NCBI RefSeq assembly: GCF_000524195.1
Contig: NW_020170384.1
Span: forward strand, 1,229,989-1,293,988
Direction: 5' to 3'
Source: Echinococcus granulosus
Lineage: Eukaryota > Platyhelminthes > Cestoda > Cyclophyllidea > Taeniidae
DNA: 64,000 nucleotides
The first letter of the stretch is position 1. The number at the start of each line of letters is the position of its first letter. Below the pieces are notes generated by a model. The model worked only from the letters and a program-made list of their open reading frames with translations. It did not search any database and was not told the DNA's origin. The translations under genes were made by a program, and so were the position numbers. Positions 1 through 11,900 of the stretch are shown here, in pieces.

Positions 1-3000
1 AGGTACAAGGGGGCTAATTCGAAGTACAAAAGTCGCGCCTCACCAAAACCGAGGGATAAACCACTATTGTATTACAATAAATATATGTAATACTTTCGCT
101 TAAATGTACCTTCCAGGTAGAAGGCACTCTGGAAATACGAATCTGGTGACAGGATTGTCCCCTTCCGTGCCTAGTGATTGCGGTTCTCCCCCTCCTTAAA
201 CGTTGTACTTTCCCTCCTGATCTTTTCCTCTTTAATAAATATGTCTAAATCAAATCAACCGGTCTGTTCTAAGAACACTAGGAACAGGGAAGATGAGGCC
301 GGTTAGTCTCACTCTACATGGAGGTTCTACCCGAGTATTATGTCCACTTCTGACTTTAGAAAAGCGTCAAAGCGCCAAAACACTCCAAATCAAATTAATA
401 TTTTTGTTTCTGGCTGCATTCTACCACATTCTACCATGTAGTGATACGTGTACATATATGTGTATAATTTTGTAGCAGTTCAGTGTTTTGTTTAGTTTTG
501 TATTGTATTAAAGGGCTACGTCCACCAAAAGTGTTTTCACCCTGCAGTATGGTTTTGGTTTATGCTAGCAGCCTCTCAACTCTTCAGTGCGATAGTACTA
601 TGGGTTCTTAAGCAGTGCATAGTCTTGTTTCAAATTTTGGAAGGATTAGGGATACTTTGTTTGTTTTTTGAATGTCGCGTGTCAGTCATTGTGCTTTTGC
701 TGTAAGTAGAGCCCAGGACAGAATATATGTATTCAACAGTTATTCACAAGCTGTCTGAATTCCCTTTCTTTGTGGGATCAGGAGAAGCTCATCTTGGAAT
801 CATTGCCCATTTCAGAAACTGCTACATGTATTTGCGTATTGCTTTAACTTTTCGTTAAATTTCCTCGTTTACCAAGATAACCTATTTCTCTGCTTAAATT
901 GCGCCTTTTTTAAGAACGCTACTTTTCGATACCGTTCCCCTCTTCATCAAGTGTATTTATTTTTGCTGGTCTCATTATGTGCTTGGGAGTGAAACATCTC
1001 TCTTCAAAAAGCTTACCTTTCACCTGTCCTTCTTCTCCATGATTTAACCTCATTCGTGCTGACTTTTGTTTCCCTTTTATCATTTGTTTCGGGCTGATTT
1101 TTACTGGTAGGAATCTCTCTCTCCTGACAAGCAAGAGCGTCTTCCACAAGCGTGCAGGAATTCCCACACAAGGAATCCTTATTTTTAATATATTGTTTTA
1201 CGGTGTTGTCACTTTTTTCCTCAAGTTTCATTCATCATGATAATCAACCTACATTCCTTCTTCGACATCTATATTCCCATCCATACGCCCAAAGCCTTTC
1301 CCTTTGTTGACACCAAAAATCGTATCCTATCTCTCTCCACCTGCACTTTGATCGCTTCAGACTTGTTCACCTCAATGAGGCCATCAAATGGCTTTTCCCC
1401 GTCTTTTGTCATCAGATTTTACATATTTTTTAAAATTTTTAATGGGTAGCAGAATCTACCTATTCTGAAAGCACTTGGATTGGGGAATTCGTCGCATCTA
1501 TTTTGAGTCATCAATCACAAATCTATCTCCCAACCCCGATTTTAAGTAACATGCCTCTTTATTTTCATTCTTAATTTAGGATTTAGAATTTAAGGTCTTA
1601 AGACTTGTAAAAATTAGGCGCTTTAGCTGCCTTTTAAATTATATCCTCTGCCGCTATTTTAGATTAGTTCAATAATGCCCAAACCACCGTGTCAAAATAA
1701 ACACTAATATCTTGAACACGTCCCAGTAACTTAAATCATTGCTAAGGGAGAGCTTTTTTAAAGATTTTCGGTACCAAAATAAAGCGAAAAAAGTCTTTGG
1801 CAAAGTTTTGGTCGCAGTTACAAGCCTATCTAATGACCTAGAAGAGGACGGATATAGTTAACTATAGTACATGACAATACAGTGGTGTAATATACTTGAC
1901 GGAATTAGAAGTTAAAATTTGTATCATGTACAAGCCGAACTTACCTATTTTGCAATAATTCCCACTTTACAGTACTTGCATAATGGGATTCTGTTCTACC
2001 TTAAGCGTTATCTTAAACTCGGTGGTGCAGACATCACTCAGGGCAGCAGTCCTGCTAAGAGTGGTAAGGTTATCCAACTCATTGGTACTTACCAGCTCTG
2101 GCCTATCCCACTCTCGATTATGGTTCTGCTAAATCGTAGTCTACTTCCACTGCAAAAGAAGTAATTTACAAATCATTATCATCTCGCGTTTGATTGCATT
2201 GCTATCCGCAAAGACCGCGAACGAGTTAAATTGACATCGTTGATCCAATGCCTACAGAGAAGCTCGCTGACCCTTTCAAGGCTGTATTACTGGGAGGCAT
2301 GATAGCTTAAGAAGAGACCCGTCTATATCAACCCGTGCTGGGAGTAGGGATCGGCGACTAAACCCCGTCTCGGTTGAGGAGAGATATACCGTTCTTGGTA
2401 AAATTGCTGGAAGTTGGTGATTCTCTTCTCAGACAACCATGTCTTAACCGCCTATCCACCAACACCAGGAGTACACTATTGTTTTGTGGGTCTAAACACC
2501 GCCAAAACGTAGCGATAGTCGACAGTCACCTACAACTTTACCTGTTCTCTCGTCCATGAGCTAAAATACTCAAAAGTAATACGTTAAACGCGAATTATGC
2601 AGAATATGCTCAAAAGCATCGATTCTACTAAAAGAGGTTTACCGTATATCTGCGTTTTGTTAAGAATGTTGGTCATACTTTGTAACTGATAGTTTCCAAA
2701 CATTTGTTCTTACAACAAGGTTTCTTGTTTTAGATGCTCCCTGTAGGATTCAATGGGGCAATAATTGTAACACCTCTACTTTAATTAATGAATTCGCCCC
2801 TCTGTTAATTGTAGATAAGTAGAAAAAAAGCTGCTGCAAAAACTGTAAAACCTAAACGTTCATACAGCACGGTTTTCGGTCTTACTCAGGTATGCTTAGA
2901 TGACTAAGCTAAGAACGAGTCCAGCTCCTCGATAAACTGATGACAGTTTTCTTGCTTAACTAATACAAATAGTTTATTCATATGAGAAACTTATAGTGCA

Positions 3001-3410
3001 ATGGAATGTCATTTTTGATTCTTAAAGTTTCTGATGGTTTGTCCTGTTGCTTCTGGTTCCTTATCATTAAATCGAAAGCAATGGTTAAGGGAAGGTATCC
3101 TGTGCTGTTCAATGTGGATTTACAAAGATAGGATTTGTTTCTATGGAATTTGTGTTCAGTTCTTACTAAAAGATTAACAAAGCCCTCTGGCACCATAAAA
3201 TGCACATTTAGGCAAACATCATTACATATTTTTGATGAAATTTCTTGTGTTCTACTAAGCATCATGATGGATTTGCTTGAGGCCAATTTACAGGTTTTAA
3301 GCATATAAAGATTTACTATATTACTAACTTAAAATTATTTTAAGGATAGGAATGCATTTTAGTGGGCGTATAATTGGAAATCGGTACTGACAACCTGATT
3401 TTGTTTTCAG
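1..3410. other. Left intergenic region, no supported gene
   Basis: AT-rich DNA with many stops in all frames. The open frames of 60-108 codons here have no recognisable domain, no coherent splice borders and no codon pattern like that of the neighbouring genes. I see no tRNA, no long tandem array and no transposon protein. The right end of the stretch (a pyrimidine-rich tract ending in AG at 3409-3410) belongs to the leader of the proteasome gene. Confidence 0.6.
3398..3410 (+). promoter_or_regulatory. Candidate 3' splice site in the PSMB2 leader (cis intron or spliced-leader acceptor)
   Basis: A T-rich run followed by TTTTCAG ends 64 bases before the PSMB2 start codon. Flatworm mRNAs often receive a spliced leader at such a site shortly upstream of the ATG. 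The sequence cannot tell a trans-splice acceptor from the end of an ordinary 5' UTR intron, and no matching donor was assigned. Confidence 0.45.
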
Positions 3411-3474
3411 TCCTGTTTAAAACACTTATCGCACCGGCGCCCGCTCTGGAATTGCTGACTTTGCCCATTCTTCG

Positions 3475-4062
3475 ATGGAGTACCTGATAGGGATTGCCTT
3501 TAACGACTTTGCGATAATAGCTGCGGATGCACGAGTCAGTCGCTCAATCATTGCATTGAAAGATGATGCTGACAAAATGTTCAAACTAAGCAAGCATTGC
3601 CTAATGGCTGTTTGTGGTGAACATGGTGATACCGTACAATTTGCAGAGTTCATTCAGCAAAACATGCAGCTGTATGAAATCAGAAACGGTTATGAACTAA
3701 GGCCGTATGCAGCGGCTAGCTTCACCAGGAGGAATTTGGCTGAAGCTCTTCGCAGCAGAAATCCCTACAACGTCAATCTTCTTCTTGCTGGTTATGATCC
3801 TGATGCCGGCCCTAAAATCTACTACATGGACTATTTAGCCTCCATGGTGGACGTACCGTACGCTGTGCATGGTCACGGTGGTTTCGTGACTCTTGCAGTC
3901 TTGGACAGTCAATATGATCCTGCCATGAAAATTGACCACGCTCTCATTCTTCTCAAAAACTGTATCAGTGAGCTTCAAAAGCGCTTTATTGTTAATTACA
4001 ACCGCTTCATTGTTCGAGTTGTGAATAAGGAAGGTATTGAAACCCTACCCGATTTGTTTTAA
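3475..4062 (+). CDS. PSMB2: Proteasome subunit beta type-2 (beta-4, non-catalytic)
   Basis: Complete single-exon reading frame of 195 residues; the human protein has 201. It begins MEYLIGIA, as in animal PSMB2. It keeps the family landmarks: DDxDKMFK (about residues 26-33), GDTVQFAE, the RNGYEL segment near residue 71, FTRRNLAE, NVNLLLAGYD near 100, YYMDYLA, the glycine turn HGHGG near 138, and LQKRF near 168. The product is the beta-4 subunit of the 20S core, which takes part in ring assembly but is not a protease; as expected, there is no propeptide with a catalytic Thr1. The ATG at 3475 is chosen because the conserved N-terminus starts there and a splice-like AG lies 64 bases upstream. The neighbouring junctophilin gene is convergent. 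No canonical AATAAA was seen just after the stop. Identification is very secure. Confidence 0.97.
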   Translation: MEYLIGIAFNDFAIIAADARVSRSIIALKDDADKMFKLSKHCLMAVCGEHGDTVQFAEFIQQNMQLYEIRNGYELRPYAAASFTRRNLAEALRSRNPYNVNLLLAGYDPDAGPKIYYMDYLASMVDVPYAVHGHGGFVTLAVLDSQYDPAMKIDHALILLKNCISELQKRFIVNYNRFIVRVVNKEGIETLPDLF

Positions 4063-5996
4063 TCTTGCCATATGAGTAAATTGTTCCCAAATTCAACTTT
4101 TCTCCTGACCTGTAATTTTTGCGGTGGGCACTAACGGCCTCATTGATTTGTGGGTTTTTTCTTCAAATCTGTTTGGCGTGTGAATGAATCTGTATGTCCA
4201 GTCATTTTATTGCTGAACGAAATAGCCATTCCCATTATTGGTTTCACCAGGTGAGTTCTGAGTAGGATTTGGCTCATCGCCTAAGCGACCTCTCAATTTT
4301 TTAGCTTAGCTATTTGCTTTACTGTAAGCAAATAAGTAGCTTTTAACTGGGCGTCTTTCTCATTAGGTGAAATCGTGATCGACTTAGGTATTCTAGAACA
4401 TCATCAATGACCTTGCAATCACATTTTTTGTGAGGAAGCTTTGGCGAAGACGTATCGTCTAGTCTATTTCAAGTTCAATGCTGTACCATTTTGGAGTACT
4501 GCCTACTTGAAAGGCAGGAAAAGGGTCTTTTGGGCTTTATTGCCAAAATCGACATACTTTCTGACCTTATCCTTTGTTACGGATGTTTGACGTTCGAAGG
4601 CTGCGCGGAAAACTCCCAAAGTTCCGATTTGGCCTTGGGTTTGAATGCTAGTACTCTGTCAAGTGTTATGCTTGTACAATATAAAACTTACAATGAGTTG
4701 CCTCAGCAGTCGCCTAGCCTTAGACTGGACTTGTCATCAGCTAAATCGATGTTGTGCGAATTTTTTGAAGTGGAACTTGATATCCCGTTTTACGCATTGA
4801 ATATCTGCAACTTGTTCCGCAATTTTATTTCTACCTTTCTTAATATTGAACTTTGCATTTAGGGCTAAAAAGGGGTGATGAATTATCGGCATAGAACGCA
4901 TCCACAAAGTAGCCTTAGAAGGGAACCATGTTTTCCGAAATTACTAATGCATGTTTTTATTTCACTCCTGTTTTAAAAAGCGATTTTTACATTTGGTTTT
5001 TATGCAGTTTAAAAATACCTGAGGGCTTGTAAGTAAACTGATTTAATTATCACTAGTCGTCATTGATGAGGAAACCGATTGGGAGATTCCATTGCGATTC
5101 CTTTATACATGCAGCTTTCGCCCTTTGTCACACCGTTTAGGTCGGACAGTTTAGGGTGTCCTACATCAGATCTGCGTTGGAGTAACAATAGAAGAGTAGG
5201 CAAAAGCTCTTTTAGGCGTTTTGCTTATTTGATGTATAGGTGGGTGAAGCATGTTCCGTAGGGGGGTAGGAAAGGGGAGAGAGAGAAAGAGAGAGTAGGG
5301 AGACCTAACAGCTCATAAACAGCAGAAGGGGCACAAATGGGTTGGTCTAGGTCAAGACAATCCGCTGGGGTTCAGTAATAGGTGTATATATATATATATA
5401 TATATGGGTGGTGGTATAATTAGAACCTACACACCTTTCCCACGCATTAAAAACACCTCTACTTCAGCCAACGTTTCGCAATCGAATGTCATTTACACAA
5501 ACTCCAAGGGATGGGAGAACACAAATGAGGATTGGAAGGGACATCAATAACGTGGAGGCTGAGAAGGGAGGGAATTTTTTTCTACACGAAAGCTAAATGC
5601 CTCGAAGTGCACAAACGCAATGAAGTGGGAAGGACAGTGGGAATGAGGTGGTAAAAGGGTAGACTCGGATTCACTAGTAATGATGGGTTGAGCAAAGTGG
5701 CGTGTCTCGCGTCTTCTCAACCGTCCTTCATATCACCCGAGAGAAAGTTGAAGGCTTATTGGTCGAGCCATAGTCAGAATGCTCTGTGTGTGAATGGGCG
5801 GGGATGTGAAACACTGGCGCGAAAGATGATACTGCAGTTAGAAATGGTGGTGCTAAGAGTGCGGAGACACGAGCTGCCGGCAGCCGTGAAATGGTCATGT
5901 CACGCTATGCTATCGAAAGAAGGCCGGAAGGAGCAGAGAGCAAAGGAGGGGATCGAAAGGTGGGGGCAGGAGGGGAGACAAAGTTAATCGGGGTGG
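4063..5996. other. Intergenic region between PSMB2 and the junctophilin 3' end
   Basis: This holds the 3' flanks of two convergent genes. An open frame of 123 codons at 4491-4862 (+) has no recognisable domain. A (TA)n run lies at 5385-5405 and a purine-rich (GA) stretch near 5265-5300. The part from about 5400 upward may include the junctophilin 3' UTR. Nothing else is supported. Confidence 0.5.
5385..5405. repeat. (TA)n microsatellite
   Basis: About ten uninterrupted TA units, in the intergenic DNA downstream of both PSMB2 and junctophilin. Confidence 0.9.
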
Positions 5997-8900
5997 TTAG
6001 CTCTTTGGCCGAGACACGGACGAAGCAGCAGCGCGAGAGGCTGCATTGGCGGCACGGAGTGCCTTTTGCACGGCTTCAGCAGCGGCGCTAGCGGCCGCAC
6101 GCTTCTCCTCCAGCGAGAGTTCCGCCACCTGCGCTGTTGGTGGACCTAACTTGCCGGCGTTGTTCACAAGGTTTATGAAGAGAAAGGCTAGGCACAGGTT
6201 CAGCAGCAGCACCATCACCACCACTATGTTTGCCCATAACCAATCCTGCAGGATCAAAACTCCAACATCAGTACCAAGTGCTTCTGTGGTACACGGTCAA
6301 ATCATTAACCCTTCTCATCAAGGAGCCCATGGTGATCCCTCTTGTGTCCACCTTCGCTATTTATACTGTACTCTTCGATCTGCAGCTATTCTTAGAGCCG
6401 ATTAGTTTAACTTAGTTTGTTTTATGAATAACTTCTGAGTTGTCCTCTTTGAGGTGATTTTGTCAGTGAGACCTTTATTTGCCAGGACTTGAGCTAACAA
6501 ACTGCTAGAATTTCTCTCATGCATTTTAGATTCTCCTATAAGAAAGAAACAGCACTGATTTACGGTGGTGCTCGGAAAAAGCGATTCCTCCGAGCAATGA
6601 CGAGCATGGAGGGGTAGCGGCCAATCTAGATGACCATATTACCTTGATATCCGCCAGCCGAATAATGATTTCACCACGCTTTTTGCGTTCCCGATCGAGC
6701 AGCAGTTCGTGGCGGCGCTGCTGACCGAGACGGCAGACCTCATCGCGAGTGAGGAGACCACCGATTCCGAGACGAGGCGAACCAGACCCGCCCTTGCTCA
6801 GTAGCATGCCTTCAACACCCTTGGAGACGTCGGGCATGCTCGTCTCAAGCCCACCAGTACGCAAATTTCCCACCGACTCAATCTTGTAGGCATCCGGCAG
6901 GGGCAACAATTCGCCTGTGTCGAAGTCCGTCTCCAGTCGATGTGGCATGCCCGTACCTCCCGCCAGTCGTCGGACTTCATCACCACCTTTGAAACGCCGG
7001 TCAGGTCTGTAGGATAGATAACAAAGTAGTATTTAACTCAGACCCTAGGTCCCTCCCTAAGCAAACTATCCGAGATATGTCTCATTTACGAAAAGCTTAT
7101 AAAGGTAAATTAAGGTGCAGGTGGTCCCCAAGTTATGAAAGCACCTGAAATAAGTGAATGTTTTCTGATTGCACATAAAACTTACGAAACTCCATGTCCT
7201 CGTCGCAGCGTCCCCGCAGCACCAGGAGTGTTCCCCTTCGTCAGCAATCCACCCCCTTCGGAAGCCTTGGTTGGCTGCACCCGCTTTTTCACACCATCCT
7301 CAATAATGTACGTCTCCACGAGGTTCTCCGAACTGTGGTGCACGTCGTCCAAGTTAGAAGAGAGGCCGGGCATCGCAAAGTGCTTCTCTCCCGCAGGATT
7401 TCCCAGCGCCGCAGCAGAAGAGGGTGAAAGTCGACTTGCGCCACCTCCAACTCCTCCTGCTGTAATCCCCTGCCGTCGCAGTGTGATCGTCTTACTGCTT
7501 GCCTGCGGAGTCGGCACTGTTGATGGCGGTGTGGTGAGAATGGAGGGCAGCGTGCGCCTCCGTGTCATCTTTCGCTCCTCTGGGGCTGTCGGCATCTTGC
7601 CCGACTTCATGAGATCGAAGGCTGAGAGTGGCGGTGGTCCTGTAAAACCCGCGGTCGCCGCTCGTGCCATTGGCCTCCCCTGAGCCACTCGCTGCTCTGT
7701 TACTGGTTTAGACGCGGTGTTTGCAAACTCCATCATGGCCATGTGCACCTGGGACCATAGTGATGACAAAGCGACACTTCCAATTATAGAAAACTGTGCA
7801 TTCAAAATAGATTAGATTCAAAGAATAGAAATATTTCCGTGCATTGCATGGAATGGACAACAAATTCGTTCGCAAAGTTTGTTATTCGGAAAAGCTTGCG
7901 CACCCTGGGCGCCAAGGCAGCTTCCCATATTCCGAAATCTCTCATTACGTACGTCAAAATAAAGCACATAATTTTACTCTAGAATTAGAATGGTCATCAA
8001 ATAAGCGGATTCATTCAAATCAACTACTTATGAACAAGTGAAACAGCCGGTCCTGGACCGGCTCTCTTATGTATCCAAAAGTCCCGGTTTGAAGTGCATG
8101 CCCCTAATGCTTATCCTGCTGAATATCGGGAGATCGTGTTCTTCGACTCACTATTCTGTGGCTTTTATTTGCTGCTGTTGTTTGATGCTTCCTAGATGTG
8201 TACTTTTCTCCTGTTCAAAGTATGATAGACGGTTTGCCAGAAGTGTCATTCTGTCAGTGACACCTTCTGGTACTCCTTTAAATCATTCAAAAATGGATTT
8301 AATTTTACATGATTTAACTAGTTTTCGGCATTTTTAAGTTAAATCTCACCTGTGAATCGTTGGAAAGAACAACCTGTGCTGTGTGCAAGACCGGAGGCTT
8401 CTTGGCTATTGGCGATGGGACAGCTGGTGTAACGGGTCCACCCAAAGTCTCAAACTTGGTCTCCTCTAAGTTTTGAACTGTCGCGAATTTTGGTGACCGT
8501 GCATTCACCGTCGCTGTTTGAACCTTCGTTAAAAGAACGGATTAATGTAATTTGCATTATTTGAACATGACCCACATCGTTTCCACTAGCTAACGCTATA
8601 CTTGTCAAAATCAGTGAAATTGGCAAATAACGAGAAGGGCTAGAAGTGGAAGAATGTTAAACCCTACGTTTGTTTGTTGATGTACACTTCCTCTTTCAGG
8701 CAACGATGACGCGCCTATTGACGCGTGAGTGTTGGAACGCTTGATGTGCGGACTTAGTTACGGACAGCCTTACCTGAATACAATTGGTACGCTTAATCCT
8801 CCCACATTACGTCTAGCCTCTTTGATGAATGATTTGATGGCGAGATGAACGGGGCAAATGATAGCCTTGATCTCATTGAGGCAGTTGCTGGTACGATCAG

Positions 8901-11900
8901 CATTGATTCTACATATCAGTAAACCATTCATACAGCCACCGAAAGAGGGCGATGACAGCAAGTTCTCCTTCAAGCAAAGAGTGAGCTATTCGGTAGCAAA
9001 GAAAGTGGAAAAAGTAGGTCGTTTACCATGACGGTGCCAAAGTCATGTTAAAAGTCCGTTTTGACCCTGATATTGCTAAAATTCAGTGAATGTTTACCTA
9101 GTAGATTTGAGATAGTCTTCAGCTTAGCACCAACTTTTTCCCTGTGCTTACCTGCGCCGCCTGTGGCTTAATTTCTTCAGCGGGTTTGGGTCCGTCAAGG
9201 TTACTCTCGTTCAGAGTGCCACTGGTGCTGCGTTTGAAACTGGATCGAAAACTGCCGCGCCGGTTGCCGCCACTCACCTCGAGGCTGTTGACGAAGAGGT
9301 TGTTGGTGTTCGCCAGCCTCATAGTCACCCCATTCGGGGCGACCTGTGCCGTGGTGGAGGGCGTTCCACTGCGAGTGATCATGTGGGCGAAGGGATTGTT
9401 CCGCTCCCATTGTACCCCTTATCAAAATAATAAAAAATTGTTTTTAAGCTGTACTTGTACCTTCCACTTCATGGAGTTAAAGTGGTCTCGAAGTGGTGGC
9501 TAAAATCTCGCTCATGTGGCCTAAATTCGTGGTGGTTAGCCTCGTAGCTTTTTAAACTGACGAACCCATTTGAATGAAGTCGGAGGCAAATTCAGTGGCG
9601 ATAGCGCGAGCTTGATCCGAAATGTTCTTCGCCTCCTCCGCTCTAGTCTCGGCTGTCTTGGCAACACTCCGAGCAGTTTGAGCCCTGCAGAAAAGTTAAT
9701 GTAATTGCATTTAGATCTGACCATAAAATTCCCGGGTAAATTAATGTGACTTTTAGGTATCCTATCGGTAGGTTAACTTGTGAGCTTAAGCACAAATATC
9801 GGCACTTGGTGTTTCTGTATGCTGGAAGCTGGAGAAACCGGGAGGCCATAAATCCGATTGGCATGAATTAACCAGGTCCCCTACACAAATTCCACCCAAC
9901 ACCGGAAGCAGAGAGGGGGTCAGCACGAGGACACAGTTTGTCAGAAGTGCAGCATTTTTAGGCTCTGCAGTCCGGCTTCCCTTTGACCTGATTAGACCAG
10001 ATACCAATTAAAGGGCGAATTTAGCCTGCAAATTCCTGATACGTTTGTTTGTGCAGCCACATACACACTGCCATCAAAAGTAGCTTACAGGCTGTCAACT
10101 TGGACAAAGGAGAAAAGTGTAATTTCCGTTAGAAAGTAACTTTAAATGCACACAAATGTGTAAAGTAGAAACTCCGTTGTTCAAGAAAAGCGATCGCTTG
10201 TAGTGGTTGAAAACGCTCATTGTGAGCTGAAAGGAGAGCCAAAGTAAAGGTCTGCATGCATTCATTTTTTAGAGGAGTTAGTTAATAACTAACCTTTGGT
10301 GAGCAGTCTCAGACGATTTTTCTTGAGCTTCTTTGGCCGACTCCCGAGCTTTTCTCACAGCCTCCTCTACATTATCCTTTAGTTTCGAATGCCTAAGGAG
10401 GTAGAGCTTAGTCCTTTTCATTAATGGCTGGACAATAATGTTCTCCTTGTAGCGACCCTCTTCCCGACTTCCATCCGGATGATAGGTGACTCCGTAGCCA
10501 TCCTTCTTATTGTTAAACCACTCCCCTTCGTAGCGAAGGCCATCTGACCTCTCGGCCACACCGTAGCCAGATCGTCGATCTTCATTCCACTGACCACTGT
10601 AGGTCTCCGTCACATTCGGGCCCAGTGGTTCATCCAAGCTGTCTGTTGCACCAACTCCGGTAATATCGGCCCGACTCTGGTGCTCCGCGAACACAGAATT
10701 CCCCGTGACTCCGCTGATGTTTGAGCGCAGAGAACCACCGGCACGCGGCCCATGCAATCCACCGAATCGACCGGAGCTAGCAGAGCCAGGTCCACTGATC
10801 GTGTGGGGACCCACACTGCTCAAATCACCGGTAGATTTGGGTTTCCGTAATTTACGTAAGAGGAATCGTTTGAGGGAGGTGCGCCTCTCATTAGAAGAAG
10901 AGCGAAAGGGGGCGGCGGATTGAGAACGAGAGGGAGGAGGTGTGGTGCCCACAGGGTACGAGGTGGCTTTGAGCACGAATCCCGAGCGGAAGGCTTCGAA
11001 TCTTCCACCGTGGATATGGTCAACGGAGCCTGCAGAACCACCAGAGCTACCGGGCCCCCGCCAGCCACCACGATCAGAGTCGTGGGTGGAGGGCAGACTA
11101 CTCTGGGATTGAGCGGCGCGCACTGTGCTGTGATGCTCCGCTGCCAACCCCCAGGGTGCGGATTTGCGGACACCCAAACCCTGACGCATACCTTTCGACC
11201 AGGCGCCGGCGTAAATACCTACAAATAACAAATAAGGTAACGTCATTGTGTTTAGGCACGTTTACTACCCTTTCTATCATTGAGGGCATATTCTTTGTAG
11301 GTTTATTATGACCTTATTTCTCTTTTTTTTCCTCCCCGGACCATTTCCTCCCCTTTTAACCTGATGTGCAACGTGTGGACGCAGGTGAGAATATTGAGGC
11401 ATCACAGAGATGCACTGCTGGCGGCAAATGGGGTACGTGAGATGGTCAGTGGATTTCAAAACGCTTTCACTCTTCTAAATTCTCATGAAATAGAAATGTC
11501 CATTAGCGATTTGAGTAAATAAGGCAGACACTTGGCTGTTCAAAAGAGGGACCCCTCATCCACACCCCAAACCGATCGATAAGGTGTGCGCGTGCGCGCG
11601 GCGCGTGCGGCATTGCGTGAATTGCGTTGGCCGTTTCAGCTTCAACAGAGGTGCTAATTGGACACGCGTGGAGGCGCACCGCCCTGCGCAGCCTCTTCTT
11701 ACCCACAGGCAACACGGCACACTGCATCCTGTGCACAACCTAATGGTCATGGTCGTGGTTGTGGTCGAATTGATCTTGCCACAACTGCGAATATCCACCA
11801 CCACCTACGAGGCATATCCCACACCCTAACTGGGAGCTAGGCTCACGCCTCGTGGATTTAGTCGGATTCCTGCCACTAAGGTGTCACGGTCAGCCGGATA

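Noticed and set aside
4491..4862. A 123-codon frame after PSMB2
   Set aside because: No domain, no splice context, and AT-rich composition unlike that of the confirmed exons.
5265..5300. A possible regulatory GAGA element
   Set aside because: A simple purine run with no supporting context; composition alone explains it.
7135..7683. A long plus-strand frame of 182 codons opposite junctophilin
   Set aside because: It is antisense to exon 6 of junctophilin, whose frame has matching splice sites and phase.
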